From DATIJC01 sp035479015 (GTDB taxonomy: Bacteria > Patescibacteriota > Microgenomatia > UBA1400 > UBA12028), in the NCBI GenBank assembly GCA_035479015.1, contig DATIJC010000039.1, positions 1 through 9,322 on the forward strand: a DNA stretch of 9,322 nt. Reading direction: 5' to 3'. The position numbers were made by a program, and so were the translations under genes. Shown here piece by piece: positions 1 through 6,345 of this stretch. Below the pieces are notes generated by a model. It was not told where the DNA came from. It did not search any database and was given only the letters and a program-made list of their open reading frames with translations. The stretch's first letter is position 1. Every line of letters starts with the position of its first letter.

Positions 1-1
1 C

Positions 2-562
2 GAAATCCAAAAATCCATCACCTTCGCCATTCGCGTCCATGAGACAGAGGCTAAAAAGAAACGCAAGGGCAAAGACGTTCCCTACATCACCCATCCGCTT
101 GCAGTAGGACTAATCCTCGCACTGGCTACTCATGATCCAGACACGATCGCGGCAGGTATCTTGCACGATACGATCGAAGATTGCGTGCCATATGGTTCCG
201 TGACTGCGGCAATTTTGGCAACAGAATTTAATGAAGACATCGCGCGGATAGTAAATGACGTAACTGAACAAGATAAATCTCTACCTTGGGCAGAGCGCAA
301 GCAAGCCGAATTCGAACATATTACTGTAATGAAGCATGACTCTCAACTCGTCAAATCCGCTGACGTTTTACACAATCTCTCCGAATTAATTGATGACATT
401 CAAATAGATGGAGTTGCCGTCTTGGATAAATTTAATGCCGGCCGCGACCAAACTATTCATCGCTATCAAAAACTGATCGCCGAATTGGGTCGTGTCTGGC
501 CCGCTAACCCGCTGGTTGGGGATTTGGAAATAAAGTTGGCAGCTTTGATGCGACTACTCTGA
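2..562 (+). CDS. HD-domain (p)ppGpp hydrolase-like phosphohydrolase, 5' end missing
   Basis: The frame is open from the window edge and ends at TGA 560-562, giving 186 visible residues; the start lies upstream. All core residues of the Rel/SpoT/MESH1 hydrolase fold are visible: PYITHP with His31 (visible numbering), HD at 55-56, the ED pair at 59-60 in HDTIED, and ADVLHN with Asp121 and Asn125. The spacings (24 residues from the first His to HD, 65 from HD to the last Asp) are close to those of the Rel hydrolase domain. Such enzymes use Mn2+ to remove the 3'-pyrophosphate of (p)ppGpp in the cytoplasm. The C-terminus ends about 60 residues after the last metal ligand, with no synthetase or TGS domain, so this is a stand-alone hydrolase-like protein. 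The metal-dependent phosphohydrolase call is firm. The alarmone substrate is inferred and another nucleotide is possible. It is convergent with the next gene, with directly abutting stop codons. Confidence 0.85.
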   Translation, partial: EIQKSITFAIRVHETEAKKKRKGKDVPYITHPLAVGLILALATHDPDTIAAGILHDTIEDCVPYGSVTAAILATEFNEDIARIVNDVTEQDKSLPWAERKQAEFEHITVMKHDSQLVKSADVLHNLSELIDDIQIDGVAVLDKFNAGRDQTIHRYQKLIAELGRVWPANPLVGDLEIKLAALMRLL

Positions 563-859
563 TCAGGATTTTTTGCCAATTCCCCGCTTAATGATCCTTG
601 CATTTTCATCCATCACTCCAAACCTTGTCCCAGATAATGCTTCGAGCGCATCTTTTACTAATAGTTTTGGAACCGCTAAATATGGCGCGCGCGTCGAGCC
701 TGCAAGCTGTTGTTTCGCATGCCCAAATGCGGCTTTGTCTACCTCAATCTCAATCGCCTGCGTAGGCGTACGGACATCGACGCCTTTATCAGAGTGATAC
801 TCTGTCCCCTTGATCGATGCAATGCGCGTAGCGATTTGCTTGTGTTTTGGGCTTTCCAT
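563..859 (-). CDS. Small hypothetical protein with a possible PD-(D/E)XK-like core
   Basis: This encodes 98 residues from ATG 859 to TGA 563. I chose ATG 859 because AAGGAGG lies just upstream; a TTG at 874 in the same frame would overlap that site. I do not recognise the family. The middle reads as a strand-strand-helix-strand: GVDVR (27-30), then AIEIEV (35-40), a helix ending in KQQL (49-52), then PYLAVP (59-64). Asp28, Glu37 and Glu39 with a following Gln resemble the D-x(n)-E-x-(K/E) core of restriction-type nucleases, in which BamHI uses Glu at the third position. The tail is basic (IIKRGIGKKS). The gene is divergent from the XRE regulator across 47 bp and convergent with the HD gene. 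It could be a small nuclease or nuclease remnant, or a DNA-binding protein. The function is unproven. Confidence 0.6.
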   Translation of the reverse strand: MESPKHKQIATRIASIKGTEYHSDKGVDVRTPTQAIEIEVDKAAFGHAKQQLAGSTRAPYLAVPKLLVKDALEALSGTRFGVMDENARIIKRGIGKKS

Positions 860-862
860 AAA

Positions 863-869
863 CCTCCTT
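863..869 (-). promoter_or_regulatory. Shine-Dalgarno site for the 98-aa protein, overlapping the opposite-strand -35
   Basis: The minus strand reads AAGGAGG, then TTT, then ATG. The pairing is strong but the 3-nt spacing is short. The site shares bases 868-869 with the TTGACA of the plus-strand promoter. It decides for ATG 859 over TTG 874. Confidence 0.6.
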
Positions 870-896
870 GACAATAAAATACTGTTGTATGATAAT
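868..896 (+). promoter_or_regulatory. Sigma-70-type promoter of the XRE/ImmA pair
   Basis: A perfect TTGACA (868-873) is followed after 17 nt by GATAAT (891-896), five of six matches to the -10 consensus. The predicted transcription start is near 903, only about 4 nt before ATG 907. That leaves no room for a Shine-Dalgarno site, so the transcript should be effectively leaderless. An alternative -10, TATGAT at 888-893, has a poorer 14-nt spacer. Confidence 0.75.
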
Positions 897-904
897 TACA
901 ACAA
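876..904 (-). promoter_or_regulatory. Possible divergent promoter for the 98-aa protein
   Basis: On the minus strand TTGTTG (plus 899-904) is separated by 17 nt from TATTTT (plus 876-881). The match is only moderate. If real, it is interleaved with the plus-strand promoter and covers the same inverted repeat, so one repressor could control both directions. Confidence 0.35.
883..903. promoter_or_regulatory. Inverted-repeat operator over the -10 element
   Basis: TGTTGTA (883-889) and TACAACA (897-903) are perfect 7-bp inverted arms around a 7-nt centre. The right edge of the repeat reaches the predicted transcription start, and the -10 hexamer lies inside it. This size and placement are typical of an XRE-family repressor binding as a dimer to block its own promoter. 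The adjacent XRE gene is the obvious candidate. Binding is inferred. Confidence 0.65.
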
Positions 905-906
905 TT

Positions 907-1290
907 ATGAATGTAAGTCAACAAGGAACCCAAAGTTTCGGCGAATTCTTTAGAAACCGCCGTATCGCGCAGGGTCTCACGCTACGGACATTTTGCGAGC
1001 GCTATGGCTACGACCCTGGCAACATCAGTCGTCTCGAACGTAACATTCTTCCTCCAAGCACCGACGGAGAAAAACTTAGTGGTTATACTGCGGCACTTAA
1101 AATTAAAAAAGATAGTAAAGAATGGGTACAGTTTCATGATCTAGTTTATATCACTGCTAATCGTATACCCGCGGATATAAAAGATTTCGAGGTAACAAAA
1201 AAAATTCTGCCAGCATTTTTTCGAACGGTACGAAATAAAAAAATGGATAAGGAGAAGCTCGAGAAACTATTAGAGCTTCTAAATGAGTAA
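907..1290 (+). CDS. XRE-family HTH transcriptional regulator
   Basis: This encodes 127 residues. The helix-turn-helix spans about residues 11-65: FGEFFRNRRIAQGLTLRTF supplies helices 1-2, and DPGNISRLERN contains the recognition helix with the family-typical ISRLE motif. The C-terminal half (70-127) is helical and charged, probably for dimerisation or for contact with the partner. ATG 907 is chosen because it directly follows the predicted transcription start; the frame remains open upstream to TTG 868, but that codon lies inside the -35 element. The stop TAA 1288-1290 is immediately followed by the ATG of the ImmA-like gene, so the two are co-transcribed and probably translationally coupled. 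XRE regulators paired with ImmA-type proteins usually repress until the partner relieves them, as in ICEBs1 ImmR/ImmA and IrrE/DdrO. Toxin-antitoxin-like pairs are an alternative. Autorepression through 883-903 is likely. Confidence 0.85.
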   Translation: MNVSQQGTQSFGEFFRNRRIAQGLTLRTFCERYGYDPGNISRLERNILPPSTDGEKLSGYTAALKIKKDSKEWVQFHDLVYITANRIPADIKDFEVTKKILPAFFRTVRNKKMDKEKLEKLLELLNE

Positions 1291-1920
1291 ATGGACCCTC
1301 TGGAAATTCACCTTGCTCAAGTTCAAAATGCTGCGAATTCTTTCCTTAAAAAGTATCACACGGAAGGAACAATCCCCACCCCAATCGAAGAAATTATTGA
1401 ATTAAAACTCAATATTAATTTTTTTCTGATCTCCAACTTAAGCAAGGATTTCGGAGTAAATGCTTTTATTACACAAGATTTCCAGTCCATCTACGCAGAT
1501 GAGAACATGTTTGATTCGCGAAGAATGAGGTTTACATTAGCAGAAGAAGTCGGTCATATGGTACTTCACAAAGAATGGTACTTGAAAAACGGACCACAAA
1601 AACCTGAAGATTATCTGACTTGGCAACAATCGATTGACGATCTGCGATATGGATACATCGAGAGACAAGCAAAGACATTTGCGGGTATGATTTTGATGCC
1701 AGAACCAAACATCAAAGTTATCTGGGGAAACTTCTCCAAAAAGAATGGTTTGGGGAACCCATGTGATATTTGGAAACTTCCGGACACTTTCCCAACTCTG
1801 GCCGATAAATTTAATGTGAGCACTGACAGTTTATTGGTTAGATTAAGCACTCTTAAACTAGTAAGAATACCAGACGGATTTTGGGAAAATGTACGAAGTA
1901 ACCCTCAAACGATTCGGTAA
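1291..1920 (+). CDS. ImmA/IrrE-family metallopeptidase-like protein with altered zinc motif
   Basis: This encodes 209 residues starting at the first base after the regulator's stop, with no good Shine-Dalgarno site, consistent with coupling. Family landmarks are IYAD (67-70), RRMRFTLAEEVGH (77-89), VLH (91-93) and YIERQAKTFAGMILMPE (122-138), where Glu124 matches the third zinc ligand. The usual HExxH motif reads EEVGH here: Glu86 and His89 are kept, but the first ligand His is Glu85. The C-terminal LADKFNVSTDSLLVRL (170-185) is the helical segment common in this family. Active relatives cleave the partner XRE repressor. With the H-to-E change this protein may be catalytically weak, may bind a different metal, or may act by contact only. 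Its 3' end overlaps the convergent restriction gene by 16 nt. Confidence 0.8.
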   Translation: MDPLEIHLAQVQNAANSFLKKYHTEGTIPTPIEEIIELKLNINFFLISNLSKDFGVNAFITQDFQSIYADENMFDSRRMRFTLAEEVGHMVLHKEWYLKNGPQKPEDYLTWQQSIDDLRYGYIERQAKTFAGMILMPEPNIKVIWGNFSKKNGLGNPCDIWKLPDTFPTLADKFNVSTDSLLVRLSTLKLVRIPDGFWENVRSNPQTIR

Positions 1921-4900
1921 AGTACGGCATCTATCTCCTTCATAATTCGATTTGTCTCGACCAGAGCAACGATCATTCTCTGATAATGTTCCAAGTCTTC
2001 ATTACTAAGCACTTTTCCTTTCCGGTCTTTTAACCATTTTCGAGCTGGCTGATACCCTCCCATCCAAAAATTCCATACAATCTCTCGCACATGTCCGAAA
2101 TATTGAACTTCGTTTATATAAACCTTTTCATCTTTATATATAACCTTTTCAACAACATTCGTGCCAGCTTCCTGAAAAGTTGACGTAAAATTATTCACTT
2201 TTGGTGTTTTGAACAGGTGAAGCATTCGTAGCTCTTGACCCAATTTTGCTAGTTTTTTAAAAACTTCATCATTTGTAGGAAATGGCACTCTCGGAAAATC
2301 AACTCTTAAAAACTCTTGATATTTCTTCCTATAGGAAGGTGCATGCAAGTATGCATAAATATAATCCAATATTTGCTCAGGAGAACAATCAAAACTAAGT
2401 TTGTTGATAAAATTGCTTAGGATCTCAGGATTAAAATTAGGATCTCTAGTACCGTCGTCTCTGTAAATATAAAGTGGAAACAAATAATTTGCCTCTTTTG
2501 TTTTATTTGTAGTTACACAGAAGTCGGCAATTTTATCTGACAAGAAAACATGGTGGTATTCCCGAGTGGCCAATTGTTTAGGTATTAAAAGTCCCAAGTT
2601 ATCATTCAGCATCTGTCCGTTAACTCGGTTTTGAGGCCTACTGTGGAATCCAGAACTCTTTCCTGTATAAAAGGTAAACCTGTCATCGAAAAGTCTATAG
2701 GAAAAATTGACTATATGTCTTTCAATGTCTTCAGCAGCTTTCACTTCGGACACAGCATCTCCCAATTTCCAATTACTAGTATCATGTCCGACTGGGTAAT
2801 GTGTCCTCAAAAAATTTAAATCCTCATTTTTTATATCGTTAAGTACTTTTTTCAATTCCTCACGATTCTGATAAATTGTAAATTTGTCCCTTCCAGACAT
2901 CAGCGGCAGTCCGTATATACCAAACAGCTCATTTAGTTTTAAGCCCTTTTCATATTCATCTTTTCCAGAGACATTTTTTGGAACGAAATAAAGCATTTTT
3001 GAGTCTAGTTCGAGCTCTTGCCAATCAGGTGCTTCTGATAATTTAGCAAATTTGTGTTTTCGGGTTCCGTACAAATCAGCGTGATAGACTTCACCTAAGT
3101 TCTCTTTCACCTTTTTGCCTGTTTTTATTGCCAAAATAATACTCACCCCTTGCATGATATCAAAGACGTTTTCATCTTTCGAACCATCGGGGGATTTTTC
3201 CTGCCTCTTTGCATTTCCATGCAAGTCTAGTACGAAAATTTTGTCGAACGTCTTCACCAAATTCCATCTCATCCCTCGAAATGTTGGATTATCTAAATAA
3301 CCATTATCAGTGATCATTGCCACGACACCATCACCAGTCTTTTCAATCATACTTTCTGCAAGCGCAATAAATTTTACATAATCATTGTTCAGCCAATGTT
3401 TTCGTTCCTGCAATTTTTGTAATCCTCCAGGCTCTACTTTATATCGCTCAACCAAACTATTTGCGTATTCCGTCTCATTACTACTGACTCCCGAATAAGG
3501 AGGGTTGCCAACCACCACCATGATAGGTGTCTCATTCTTTATGATCGAAGCTTCTTTGGACTCTTCAGCGATACTTTCCGCTAATCCAAATGCCGCCATC
3601 ATTTGTTGTCCGGATGAGTTTTCTAGTGAATTTGTAAGATAAATCCCTAATCGCCTATGGAAATCCCAAAATCCAGTTTTCCGAAACTCTATTCCTAGTC
3701 GGAGGTGAGAAATGGTATAAGGGGCCATCATTAACTCAAATCCATGTAGCCTGGGAAGCAAATCATTATGCACGTATGAGGGCCACCTTCCCTCTTGCCC
3801 ATTTTTCTTAAATGGAAGATATATCTCACGAATAATAGTACTTATAAACGTACCTGTTCCCACCGCAGGATCAAGTATTTGCACTCTGTGTCTACCATCG
3901 GGAAGCTTGGATGTGTCGGCAATTCCATTTGATAACCCAAACTCTTTTTTCAGGACCTGGTTTACAGATCGAACAATAAAGTCCACAACCGGCTGTGGAG
4001 TGTAGTAAGCTCCCATCTTCTTTTTCAGATCCCGATCGTATTCTTGTAGAAAATCTTCATAAAAATGAATAACCGGATCATAATTCTTAACTGAATCTTT
4101 TGAAGTGTGGAAATAATCATTCATCAACTTACCAACATCTGCGTGAGAATATACGCCACAAAGCTCATCAACAATAAATTTTAAACTGCTCTTAAAATCC
4201 ACACCAACAATATGATCAAAGAAGTGCTTTAAAAACTTGTTTGAGTTTGGTATTAGCTCTCTGGCCTCCGATCTTGAAAAATTGTCGGGAGTTTTATCGT
4301 AGTATCTTGCTACAAAAAGACCATAAACTAGTGTTTGTGCATACATGTCTGAAAAAGCATGGATCGTGAGATCGTGAACCAACATATCTCGTATTGCTTC
4401 GTATAGTCGTTCTAAATCTTCGTCACCCTTCGAGCTACTTTCAAACAAAAAACGCACATTGTCACGAATGCGTTGAGCTTTTCCTCCCATGATTTTTGCC
4501 AAGTGCGCACCTGAACGAATGGGTTCTTTATGCACTTCGGTAAATTCGACCATCGTACGCGTAAGGTATTCAAAGTTGTTAGCGTTGAAAATGAGCAACC
4601 TATTTTTCTTATCTATTTCTGCAATCTTGATTGGTTCTCCGTATTTGAGTCCATTGCGATAGAAGCGAAATTCCACGTAGTCAGTAAGCACTAAGTTATC
4701 ATAACCAAAATATCGAGACATCTGATCAGATTGTTCAATCTTGTCCAACGAAACACCAATATCTTTCGCTTCGATGTATAAAATTGGTACATCACTCTTT
4801 AGAATGACAAAATCAGGCTTATTTCCTTGTTCTGTTCTGGCATCATGATTGATACGAGAAACTTTTATTGATTCAAAAATACCTTTTAAGAGAAGTTCGA

Positions 4901-4991
4901 AGTCAGTTCGGTATCCTATCTCACTTGTTTCCTCATGGGAGTATTTTACAGATATTGCATTTAGATATTCTTGAACGAAGGCATGCATCAT
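1905..4991 (-). CDS. Single-chain restriction-modification enzyme (type IIG/IIL-like) with ISP-type specificity domain
   Basis: This encodes 1028 residues. The N-terminal nuclease domain (about 1-115) shows a PD-(D/E)XK core: PD at 59-60 and E74-A-K76 in YIEAK. A helical linker follows (about 116-320). The adenine methyltransferase begins with GAYYTPQPVVDFIV (327-340), has the SAM motif DPAVGTGTF (374-382), and the catalytic NPPY (496-499) typical of N6-adenine enzymes. The C-terminal part (about 680-1028) contains LLIPKQLATREYHH, LHAPSYRKKYQEFLRVDFPR and NFWMGGYQPARKWLKDRKG, which resemble the type ISP C-terminal specificity domain. I see no Walker A or DEAD-box helicase motif, so it differs from full ISP enzymes such as LlaBIII and is organised like MmeI-type enzymes. 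It should methylate and cut DNA at an unknown site. The start is the first of two ATGs (4991); AGGAG at 5004-5008 lies 12 nt upstream, a long spacing, and an in-frame TAA upstream excludes earlier starts. The gene is visibly AT-richer than the HD gene, suggesting transfer. Confidence 0.9.
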   Translation of the reverse strand: MMHAFVQEYLNAISVKYSHEETSEIGYRTDFELLLKGIFESIKVSRINHDARTEQGNKPDFVILKSDVPILYIEAKDIGVSLDKIEQSDQMSRYFGYDNLVLTDYVEFRFYRNGLKYGEPIKIAEIDKKNRLLIFNANNFEYLTRTMVEFTEVHKEPIRSGAHLAKIMGGKAQRIRDNVRFLFESSSKGDEDLERLYEAIRDMLVHDLTIHAFSDMYAQTLVYGLFVARYYDKTPDNFSRSEARELIPNSNKFLKHFFDHIVGVDFKSSLKFIVDELCGVYSHADVGKLMNDYFHTSKDSVKNYDPVIHFYEDFLQEYDRDLKKKMGAYYTPQPVVDFIVRSVNQVLKKEFGLSNGIADTSKLPDGRHRVQILDPAVGTGTFISTIIREIYLPFKKNGQEGRWPSYVHNDLLPRLHGFELMMAPYTISHLRLGIEFRKTGFWDFHRRLGIYLTNSLENSSGQQMMAAFGLAESIAEESKEASIIKNETPIMVVVGNPPYSGVSSNETEYANSLVERYKVEPGGLQKLQERKHWLNNDYVKFIALAESMIEKTGDGVVAMITDNGYLDNPTFRGMRWNLVKTFDKIFVLDLHGNAKRQEKSPDGSKDENVFDIMQGVSIILAIKTGKKVKENLGEVYHADLYGTRKHKFAKLSEAPDWQELELDSKMLYFVPKNVSGKDEYEKGLKLNELFGIYGLPLMSGRDKFTIYQNREELKKVLNDIKNEDLNFLRTHYPVGHDTSNWKLGDAVSEVKAAEDIERHIVNFSYRLFDDRFTFYTGKSSGFHSRPQNRVNGQMLNDNLGLLIPKQLATREYHHVFLSDKIADFCVTTNKTKEANYLFPLYIYRDDGTRDPNFNPEILSNFINKLSFDCSPEQILDYIYAYLHAPSYRKKYQEFLRVDFPRVPFPTNDEVFKKLAKLGQELRMLHLFKTPKVNNFTSTFQEAGTNVVEKVIYKDEKVYINEVQYFGHVREIVWNFWMGGYQPARKWLKDRKGKVLSNEDLEHYQRMIVALVETNRIMKEIDAVLYRIV

Positions 4992-5020
4992 GGGGTTATT
5001 TTACTCCTCTCCCTCCTACT

Positions 5021-5036
5021 TACTAGAGTGCTAGTA
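5021..5036. repeat. 16-bp inverted repeat in the divergent intergenic region
   Basis: TACTAG, AGTG, CTAGTA is a perfect 6-bp inverted repeat with a 4-nt centre, between the restriction gene (minus) and the four-TM gene (plus). CTAGTAG (5031-5037) recurs directly at 5122-5128, just ahead of the Shine-Dalgarno site. It may be an operator; nothing here identifies the protein. Confidence 0.4.
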
Positions 5037-5054
5037 GACTGAAGAAAAAAGTCA

Positions 5055-5060
5055 TATACT
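5055..5060 (+). promoter_or_regulatory. Possible -10 element of the four-TM gene
   Basis: TATACT matches five of six -10 consensus bases and follows an A-rich tract. No convincing -35 lies 16-18 nt upstream; the best-spaced bases fall in the inverted repeat at 5021-5036. If used, transcription would begin near 5067 and give a leader of about 80 nt that includes the hairpin at 5081-5114. Confidence 0.3.
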
Positions 5061-5080
5061 GAAAATAGAAAGAAAGATCC

Positions 5081-5114
5081 TCCTTCGTTCCGCTGTGGCG
5101 GAACTACGGAAGGA
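5081..5114 (+). promoter_or_regulatory. Leader hairpin that may control ribosome access
   Basis: GTTCCGC (5087-5093) pairs perfectly with GCGGAAC (5098-5104) across a TGTG loop. The outer TCCTTC (5081-5086) pairs with GAAGGA (5109-5114) across a one-sided TACG bulge. No T-tract follows, so it is not an intrinsic plus-strand terminator. CCTCCT at 5079-5084 overlaps the left outer arm and is exactly complementary to the Shine-Dalgarno AGGAGG at 5136-5141, so the two pairings exclude each other. Confidence 0.45.
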
Positions 5115-5135
5115 CTTCACACTAGTAGTTAAAAC

Positions 5136-5141
5136 AGGAGG
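5136..5141 (+). promoter_or_regulatory. Shine-Dalgarno site that sets the GTG start at 5147
   Basis: AGGAGG lies 5 nt before GTG 5147, a standard spacing. An in-frame GTG at 5141 overlaps this site and cannot be served by it, so 5147 is taken as the start. Confidence 0.8.
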
Positions 5142-5146
5142 TGTTT

Positions 5147-5578
5147 GTGGCCCAACAACAATTTAGTCAATCATCAGGGATGACACTCGTCATTACAGGG
5201 ATACTCATGTTCATCACCAATGCCGTTGTGATCGTATTGGCACAAATGTTGTTTCCGCAGGCAATCGTGCTGGGGACGCATGCCCTCTCCTACTGGTGGG
5301 CAGTTGGGATGAGTATGAGCAAGCTAGCAATCCTTGACGCTGTTGTCATGCCATTTGTCAGTATGTACGAGAAGAAGCGCCGCAAGATCTTCTCGCCGAA
5401 GGAGTGGATGGCACTCTACTTCGTCGTCGATCTCGTCGGTATTTGGGGAATCTCCAGGTTTTCCGAACAGTTTGGTCTCGGCATCTCCTCGTGGATGGTG
5501 GCCGTCGTCCTTGCCGTCGTTCTCGACTTTGTCCAAGGCGTGGTCATGATGGCCTACGGCAAGATGATGAAGATGTAA
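5147..5578 (+). CDS. Small four-TM integral membrane protein
   Basis: This encodes 143 residues from GTG 5147 to TAA 5576. Four hydrophobic segments are visible at about 12-34, 50-72, 87-104 and 114-137, separated by a basic loop (EKKRRK, 75-80) that should face the cytoplasm. The C-terminus is Met/Lys-rich (GKMMKM). There is no signal peptidase site and no catalytic motif. The size and topology recall small phage-holin-IV/YvlD-type membrane proteins, but I see no diagnostic motif and do not assign a family. By eye its codons are richer in C- and G-ending forms than the flanking island, which together with the strong Shine-Dalgarno site suggests high expression or a native chromosomal origin. 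It ends 4 nt from the stop of the convergent gene, with no terminator between them. Confidence 0.8.
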   Translation: MAQQQFSQSSGMTLVITGILMFITNAVVIVLAQMLFPQAIVLGTHALSYWWAVGMSMSKLAILDAVVMPFVSMYEKKRRKIFSPKEWMALYFVVDLVGIWGISRFSEQFGLGISSWMVAVVLAVVLDFVQGVVMMAYGKMMKM

Positions 5579-5582
5579 ATCT

Positions 5583-6344
5583 CTACTTCCTCTTCATACT
5601 TTTCTCTTTACCTGGATAATCAGGTCTAGGAGGTCTGTGCTTTGCCTTATCATGCTCAAGAGCGTGAGCTGTGACGACGTTTCCCACATGCTGTTCGTAA
5701 ATATTCTGTTTTACTGCATCTGAGATCTCATTATCCTCTACAGGAACAAAAGCAACGAATTCATACTCCGAGTGACCGCGCATTTGGTCAAATCTCAATA
5801 TCACTTGACCTCGACTGATCTCTTCATTCTTAAAAAGAGATTTCATCAGCTCGGCTATCTGCTCCTGCCGTAACGGTTGTCGTGCTGAGTAATAATTTCC
5901 ATTGGATTCATAACCACCAAAAACATCGGATAAAGATTGCTTTTCTCCTGGAATATCACTCTTAGAAAAGAAATCTTTAAACGTACTCCATGGTATTCGA
6001 TCCCCATACTCCTCGCCTGCTATTCTATAAATGATTCCATCAATTTTTACATATTCCTGTGCTTCACGCCAAGCCCCATACATCTCCTCCTGCCGCTCTA
6101 TCGTTCGCTCTAACGCATCAACTTGTTCAATTGAATCCCTAGGATTGCGCATTGCTGCAAAAAACGCTCGCATTTTCCCACCAAATGAATCAGCAAATGC
6201 CATCATACGATCTAGGGCATGCTTGCGCTCACGTATCACAAGTGGCACTTTACTGTCGTCTTGATCCTCTATCTCAATAACTGTATCCCTGTCTTCTGGA
6301 AATTGTTGCACTTCTTTTAGCTGTTTTCTTGCTTCCTGTGGCAT
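5583..6344 (-). CDS. Uncharacterised soluble protein, second gene of an operon
   Basis: This encodes 253 residues from ATG 6344 to TAG 5583. I do not recognise it. There is no signal peptide or TM segment. The N-terminus is acidic (VIEIEDQDDSK, 22-32), followed by long helices: about 36-66, and a charged stretch about 70-98 that could form a coiled coil. A beta-like stretch starts at YVKIDGIIYRIAGEEYGDR (98-116). A second helical segment (158-172) precedes strands QVILRF and YEFVAFVP (180-201). The C-terminal tail from about 230 is basic and proline-containing. It starts 1 nt after the stop of the three-TM gene, without a clear Shine-Dalgarno site, so translation is probably coupled. A partnership with that membrane protein is inferred from the coupling only. 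Confidence 0.75.
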   Translation of the reverse strand: MPQEARKQLKEVQQFPEDRDTVIEIEDQDDSKVPLVIRERKHALDRMMAFADSFGGKMRAFFAAMRNPRDSIEQVDALERTIERQEEMYGAWREAQEYVKIDGIIYRIAGEEYGDRIPWSTFKDFFSKSDIPGEKQSLSDVFGGYESNGNYYSARQPLRQEQIAELMKSLFKNEEISRGQVILRFDQMRGHSEYEFVAFVPVEDNEISDAVKQNIYEQHVGNVVTAHALEHDKAKHRPPRPDYPGKEKSMKRK

Positions 6345-6345
6345 A

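Noticed and set aside
2115..2155. Short near-direct repeat inside the restriction gene (AAAAGGTT plus TATATA-type tracts).
   Set aside because: It encodes EKVIYKDEKVYINE in a continuous frame; low-complexity codon use explains it, with no sign of slippage or a mobile element.
5021..5028. TACTAGAG is identical to a synthetic-biology assembly scar.
   Set aside because: It is the left arm and loop of a natural-looking palindrome, and no other engineered sequence is present; an 8-mer match is expected by chance.
5023..5055. A 10-codon minus-strand mini-ORF (MTFFFSLLAL) upstream of the restriction gene, possible leader peptide.
   Set aside because: The SD-like AAGGAGG lies over 20 nt upstream of its ATG, and the ORF is too short to separate from chance.
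5324..5619. Several overlapping open frames on both strands across the four-TM gene.
   Set aside because: They are shadows of the GC-richer real gene: no ribosome sites, atypical composition, and no recognisable protein features.
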